A DNA stretch of 23,840 nucleotides from NCBI GenBank assembly GCA_965372745.1, contig CBDVDM010000027.1, forward strand, positions 1-23,840, written 5' to 3'. The translations under genes and the position numbers were made by a program. The stretch comes from VRUG01 sp965372745 (lineage in GTDB: Bacteria; Planctomycetota; Phycisphaerae; Sedimentisphaerales; Anaerobacaceae). Every line of letters begins with the position of its first letter. Within the stretch, counting starts at the first letter, position 1. The notes under the pieces are model-generated. The model saw only the letters and a list, made by a program, of their open reading frames with translations. It was not told where the DNA came from and searched no databases. Positions 23,097-23,840 of this stretch are shown here, piece after piece.

Positions 23097-23840
23097 TTAA
23101 AGCAGTTCCGTCGCCTTGGGAAAACTGCCAAGTATCGAAAGCTGCAGACAATGCTTGCGAGCCTGTTGAAGTCCTTTCTGAACATTCTCATCAGTTCGGT
23201 GCCCAAGGAAATCCATAAAGAAATAATATTCCCACTCTCTCTTCTTACTGGGCCTGGACTCAATATTTGTAAGATTAATCTGATATTTCCTCATAACATC
23301 GAGCACATCGGCCAGGGCACCTGACTTGTGAGATGTGCTGAACAATATTGCCGTTTTGTCCTCACCGGTCGGCCTGGCGTCTTCTCTGCTTATGACCAGA
23401 AACCGCGTGACATTATTTGCAATGTCTTCGATATTTTCACAAATAACATTCAGACCGTATAATTCAGCCGCTATAACTGAACCGATTGCCGCTGTTCCGG
23501 GTTCCGACGCCGCTAATTGCGCCGCTTTTGCCGTCGATGCTACAGCGATTGTCTCCGCCTCTTTAAAAGTGGCACTCAGCCAACTGCGACACTGTGTGAA
23601 AACTTCAGGCTTGGAATAAATTTTCTCTACATCTTCAAGTGAACAGTTGGCAAGAACGTTATGGTGTATCGCCATCAGTACCTCGGCGCAAATCTTAACA
23701 TCGGTATCAATAAAAGCGTCAAGCGTCTCGATGACACCGCCGCCTGTTGTATTTTCTATCGGCACAAGACCTAAATCGCAATGTCCCTTGCTCACTTCAC
23801 CGAAAATACTTCGAATATCCGCCAATGACTCATACTCAAC
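23097..23840 (-). CDS. pheA: Prephenate dehydratase with C-terminal ACT domain (5' end beyond the window)
   Basis: Converts prephenate to phenylpyruvate in phenylalanine synthesis. The visible 247 residues start inside the catalytic domain at VEYESLADIRSIF. They include LVPIENTTGGGV, the NNVTRFLVI motif with the catalytic Thr, and an ACT domain with SGALADVLDVM and the phenylalanine-binding ESRPSKKREWEYYFFMD block, so feedback inhibition by phenylalanine is expected. The frame is open to the window end; the TTG at 23825 is an internal Leu codon, not a start. Whether an N-terminal chorismate mutase domain is fused cannot be seen. It is upstream of tpiA in the same direction. Confidence 0.95.
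   Translation of the reverse strand, partial: VEYESLADIRSIFGEVSKGHCDLGLVPIENTTGGGVIETLDAFIDTDVKICAEVLMAIHHNVLANCSLEDVEKIYSKPEVFTQCRSWLSATFKEAETIAVASTAKAAQLAASEPGTAAIGSVIAAELYGLNVICENIEDIANNVTRFLVISREDARPTGEDKTAILFSTSHKSGALADVLDVMRKYQINLTNIESRPSKKREWEYYFFMDFLGHRTDENVQKGLQQARKHCLQLSILGSFPKATELL

Noticed and set aside
1..23840. tRNA genes, CRISPR arrays, insertion sequences, prophage or defence genes
   Set aside because: I looked for cloverleaf-type sequence, regularly spaced repeats, transposase-like proteins and terminal inverted repeats and saw none. All sizeable coding regions are accounted for by chromosomal genes.

Overview
This window looks like a housekeeping stretch of a bacterial chromosome, most likely from the Planctomycetota and probably class Phycisphaerae (Sedimentisphaerales-like). 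That placement is an inference. It rests on a planctomycete-style lone pseudopilin with a canonical prepilin leader, a GluRS with a long insertion after KLSKR, an Aquifex-type aconitase, a eukaryote-like UDPGP-family enzyme, a eukaryote-like adenylosuccinate lyase, and moderate GC content. I see no phage, transposon, CRISPR array, rRNA or tRNA gene.

Layout: (1) 1-56 holds the first codons of a leftward gene, probably glnS. It diverges across a 228-bp control region from a rightward operon, gltX - pfkB-type kinase - thpR - recA - alaS (285-7254). (2) A leftward operon, aconitase - LOG-family protein - secreted protein of unknown function - hisD (11898 to 7272), runs tail-to-tail against alaS. 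(3) A leftward pseudopilin gene with its own terminator (12998 to 12031) diverges from a rightward UDPGP-type nucleotidyltransferase (13453-14880), which converges on queA (15942 to 14887). (4) A small conserved-looking ORF (16116-16313) is followed by a 589-bp gap. The gap holds a leftward promoter and terminator pair that look like an unannotated small RNA or a 22-codon peptide gene, plus the purB promoter. (5) purB - pyrE runs rightward (16903-18875). (6) A long leftward block, pheA (cut by the window edge) - tpiA - secG - yicC - gmk - rpoZ - coaC - coaB, ends on pyrE with the two stop codons overlapping in a single TTAA.

The genes cover translation (three aminoacyl-tRNA synthetases, queuosine modification, RNA-end processing), recombination, central carbon metabolism (aconitase, triosephosphate isomerase), nucleotide synthesis (purB, pyrE, gmk), CoA synthesis, histidine and phenylalanine synthesis, protein export and RNA polymerase assembly. 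I found no clearly new multi-gene system. The points most worth following up are the leftward transcription unit at about 16433-16601, the heptanucleotide repeat tract inside coaB, the conserved secreted protein in the aconitase operon, and the structured DNA between glnS and gltX.
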